In this document: piece by piece, positions 7,236-8,362 of the stretch
Numbering within the stretch: position 1 is the first letter of the stretch
Layout: each line of letters begins with the position of its first letter
Origin: Actinomycetes bacterium
GTDB lineage: Bacteria; Actinomycetota; Acidimicrobiia; Acidimicrobiales; RAAP-2
Reading direction: 5' to 3'
NCBI GenBank assembly: GCA_021805305.1
Contig: JAJZFO010000127.1
Span: 1-8,362 of the forward strand
DNA: 8,362 nucleotides
The notes under the pieces: generated by a model
Seen by the model: only the letters and a program-made list of their open reading frames with translations
The model's database searches: none
What the model was told of the DNA's origin: nothing
Translations under genes and position numbers: made by a program

Positions 7236-8362
7236 TTACATCATGCCGCCCATGCCGCCCATGCCGCCGTCGCCCGAGGGGGCGTGCGCCGGCTCGGGCT
7301 TGTCGGCCACGATGGCCTCAGTGGTCAACAACAGCGCCGCGATGGACGCCGCGTTCTGCAACGCCGAGCGCGTGACCTTGGCCGGGTCGATAACGCCGGC
7401 GGCCACGAGGTCCACCAGTTCACCGGTCGCGGCGTTCAGCCCCACGTTGCCCTTCGCGTCGGCGACTTCGCGCACCTTGACGGCACCCTCGTACCCCGCG
7501 TTCGCGGCGATGTGACGCAGCGGCGCCTCGAGGGAGTTGGCCACGATGCGCGCACCGGTGGCCTCGTCGCCCTCCAGGGTGAGGATCAACGCGTCGACCG
7601 CGGCGCGGCTACGCACCAGGGCGGTACCCCCGCCGGCCACGATGCCTTCGTCAATGGCCGCACGCGTGGCGCTCAGGGCGTCCTCGATGCGGTGCTTCTT
7701 CTCCTTGAGCTCCACTTCCGTGGCGGCACCGACCTTGACGACGGCGACGCCGCCGGCCAGCTTGGCCAACCGCTCTTGGAGCTTCTCGCGGTCCCAGTCG
7801 GAGTCGGTGTCGTCGATCTCGCGCTTGATCTGCGCGACGCGACCGGCGACGTCCTCGGGCGAGCCCGCGCCGTCCACGATGGTGGTGGCGTCCTTGGTCA
7901 CGACGATGCGCCGGGCGCGGCCCAGCAGGTCCACGGTGGCCGAGTCGAGCTTCAGGCCGATCTCCTCGGAGATCACCGTGGCGCCCGTCAGGACCGCCAT
8001 GTCCTGGAGCATCGCCTTACGGCGCTCACCGAAGCCCGGGGCCTTGACGGCCACGGAGGTGAAGGTGCCGCGGATCTTGTTCACGACGAGCGTGGCCAGG
8101 GCCTCGCCGTCGACGTCCTCGGCGACGATCAGGAGCGGACGACCGGCCTGCATGACCTTTTCGAGCACCGGCACCAGATCGTGCACGGCCGAGACCTTCG
8201 CACTCGTGAAGAGGATGAAGGCGTCCTCGAGTACGGCCTCTTGGCGCTCGGGGTCGGTGACGAAGTACGGCGAGAGGTAGCCCTTATCGAACTGCATCCC
8301 CTCGGTGAGTTCGAGCTCGATCCCGAAGGTGTTGGACTCCTCCACCGTGACGGTGCCGTCCT
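7236..8362 (-). CDS. groEL: 60 kDa chaperonin GroEL (5' part beyond the window edge)
   Basis: ATP-dependent chaperonin that, with GroES, folds proteins inside a double-ring cavity in the cytoplasm. 374 residues are visible and about 165-170 N-terminal residues are missing, judged from the usual length near 540. The window enters in [13 protein letters not shown], so the GTG at 8345 is an internal Val codon, not a start. The visible part holds the apical domain with [14 protein letters not shown] (conserved Tyr/Tyr/Phe substrate-binding positions), [19 protein letters not shown] and [15 protein letters not shown]. The intermediate and equatorial domains follow, with [14 protein letters not shown] (the Asp corresponds to catalytic D398 of E. 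coli GroEL) and the cpn60 signature [12 protein letters not shown]. The C-terminus is a glycine-methionine tail, [12 protein letters not shown], which marks it as the canonical housekeeping type and not the histidine-tailed GroEL1 of mycobacteria. A strong terminator follows the TAA stop. The groES and CIRCE/HrcA region cannot be seen. Confidence 0.97.
   Translation of the reverse strand, partial: DGTVTVEESNTFGIELELTEGMQFDKGYLSPYFVTDPERQEAVLEDAFILFTSAKVSAVHDLVPVLEKVMQAGRPLLIVAEDVDGEALATLVVNKIRGTFTSVAVKAPGFGERRKAMLQDMAVLTGATVISEEIGLKLDSATVDLLGRARRIVVTKDATTIVDGAGSPEDVAGRVAQIKREIDDTDSDWDREKLQERLAKLAGGVAVVKVGAATEVELKEKKHRIEDALSATRAAIDEGIVAGGGTALVRSRAAVDALILTLEGDEATGARIVANSLEAPLRHIAANAGYEGAVKVREVADAKGNVGLNAATGELVDLVAAGVIDPAKVTRSALQNAASIAALLLTTEAIVADKPEPAHAPSGDGGMGGMGGMM

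Noticed and set aside
1..8362. Search for CRISPR arrays, tRNA/rRNA, transposases, integrases, toxin-antitoxin pairs or defence genes.
   Set aside because: None seen on either strand. The window is almost fully occupied by housekeeping genes and one transporter, with intergenic gaps of 211 and 165 bases only.

Overview
The window is GC-rich bacterial chromosome with strongly G/C-biased third codon positions and frequent GTG/TTG starts. It most likely comes from an actinomycete-grade organism (Actinomycetota), possibly class Acidimicrobiia. Three things support this: a GuaB3-type IMP dehydrogenase-related protein, which is typical of Actinomycetota; GuaA, PcrA and GroEL proteins that read like actinobacterial members of their families; and a stand-alone MMPL-family transporter. 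The class-level call is inference from remembered family sequences, because no search could be run.

Layout. Positions 1-4738 hold a tight three-gene minus-strand operon transcribed guaB3 -> guaA -> pcrA/uvrD-type helicase. Each junction is a 4-base stop/start overlap (TTGA between guaB3 and guaA, GTGA between guaA and the helicase). The helicase runs off the left edge, so its last residues are missing. Positions 4739-4949 are a divergent intergenic region with good Shine-Dalgarno sequences for both flanking genes and only weak promoter candidates. Positions 4950-7070 on the plus strand encode a complete 706-residue MMPL/RND-superfamily membrane transporter. Positions 7071-7235 are a convergent intergenic region containing an 18-base tandem duplication and a strong 13-bp hairpin terminator. 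Positions 7236-8362 on the minus strand hold the C-terminal two thirds of a GroEL chaperonin that continues past the right edge.

How the genes relate. GuaA amidates XMP to GMP. GuaB3 is a paralogue of IMP dehydrogenase/GMP reductase that probably acts on the same IMP/GMP pool, so the first two genes form a guanine nucleotide module. A DNA-repair/replication helicase is translationally coupled behind them. The MMPL transporter and GroEL are separate transcription units. I see no phage, insertion-sequence, CRISPR, toxin-antitoxin or defence genes, no tRNA or rRNA, and no gene that clearly belongs to an undescribed system. The points worth a second look are the coupled gene order with non-ATG starts, a retained catalytic cysteine in GuaB3, the absence of the canonical guaB next to guaB3, and small repeat/hairpin structures in the two intergenic regions.
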